Of a stretch of 6,130 bases of DNA, positions 6,099 to 6,130 are shown in pieces. The first letter of the stretch is position 1, and every line of letters begins with the position of its first letter. The notes under the pieces were generated by a model. That model was not told the DNA's origin and did no database searches. It was given only the letters and a program-made list of their open reading frames with translations. The position numbers and the translations under genes were made by a program. Source of the stretch: Clostridiales bacterium UBA8153 (GTDB taxonomy: Bacteria > Bacillota > Sulfobacillia > UBA8153); assembly GCA_003449495.1 (NCBI GenBank), contig DMHJ01000101.1, positions 1-6,130 on the forward strand. Reading direction: 5' to 3'.

Positions 6099-6130
6099 CT
6101 CGCTGTCGCCGGAGGCAGGCGGGACGGCGC

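Larger units (their letters stand above)
6009..6130 (+). other. Non-coding GC-rich tail up to the window edge
   Basis: No ATG-started gene is visible. One frame stays open from a TTG at 6033 to the edge, but it has no ribosome binding site and encodes Gly/Ala/Arg low-complexity sequence, so I do not call it. A GGAGG at 6111-6115 could serve a gene starting just past the edge. In related Firmicutes rpsB often follows this locus, but nothing here confirms that. Confidence 0.4.

Noticed and set aside
1..6130. CRISPR arrays, tRNA or rRNA genes, insertion sequences, toxin-antitoxin or phage-defence genes
   Set aside because: I looked for regular repeats, transposase-like frames and tRNA-like folds and saw none. 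The window is an ordinary, densely packed flagellar operon.

Overview
The window is the 3' part of a bacterial flagellar (fla/che-type) operon, read entirely on the + strand. Its GC content is very high; almost every wobble position is G or C. The order flhA-flhF-flhG-(PilZ gene)-fliA/sigD-fapA (DUF342)-small basic protein resembles the flagellar locus of Firmicutes. In Bacillus, flhA-flhF-flhG is followed by che genes and then sigD, just ahead of rpsB. The GC content, the DUF342 gene and the PilZ gene in the middle suggest a GC-rich clostridial or Desulfotomaculum/Moorella/Limnochordia-like lineage rather than Bacillus. That placement is an inference from gene order and protein similarity recalled from memory; no marker in the window fixes the genus.

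Layout. Bases 1-989 hold the 3' half of flhA (cytoplasmic domain of the export gate; the 5' end lies outside the window). Bases 986-1885 hold flhF (SRP-type GTPase), 1882-2739 flhG (MinD-like ATPase, started at a TTG), 2739-3368 a YcgR-like PilZ protein, 3396-4175 the sigma-28-type factor, 4196-5578 fapA, and 5718-6008 a small basic, probably disordered protein. The first four genes overlap by 1 to 4 bases (ATGA, TTGA, TGATG junctions), so they are probably translationally coupled. The two later gaps up to fapA are 27 and 20 bases. A 139-base gap precedes the last gene. After it comes a 122-base tail with three GC-rich inverted repeats and no supported gene.

How the genes fit together. FlhA is part of the flagellar type III export gate. 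FlhF and FlhG set the place and number of flagella. The PilZ protein carries an intact c-di-GMP motif and is a plausible flagellar brake or motility switch. The sigma factor would transcribe late flagellar and chemotaxis genes. FapA is a flagellum-associated polymerising-type protein of unclear mechanism. No promoter was recognised inside the window, so transcription probably enters from upstream.

I found no clearly new biological system. The points most worth a second look are the small conserved-ended basic protein, the PilZ gene sitting where Bacillus keeps its che genes, the altered FlhF motifs, and the structured 3' tail.
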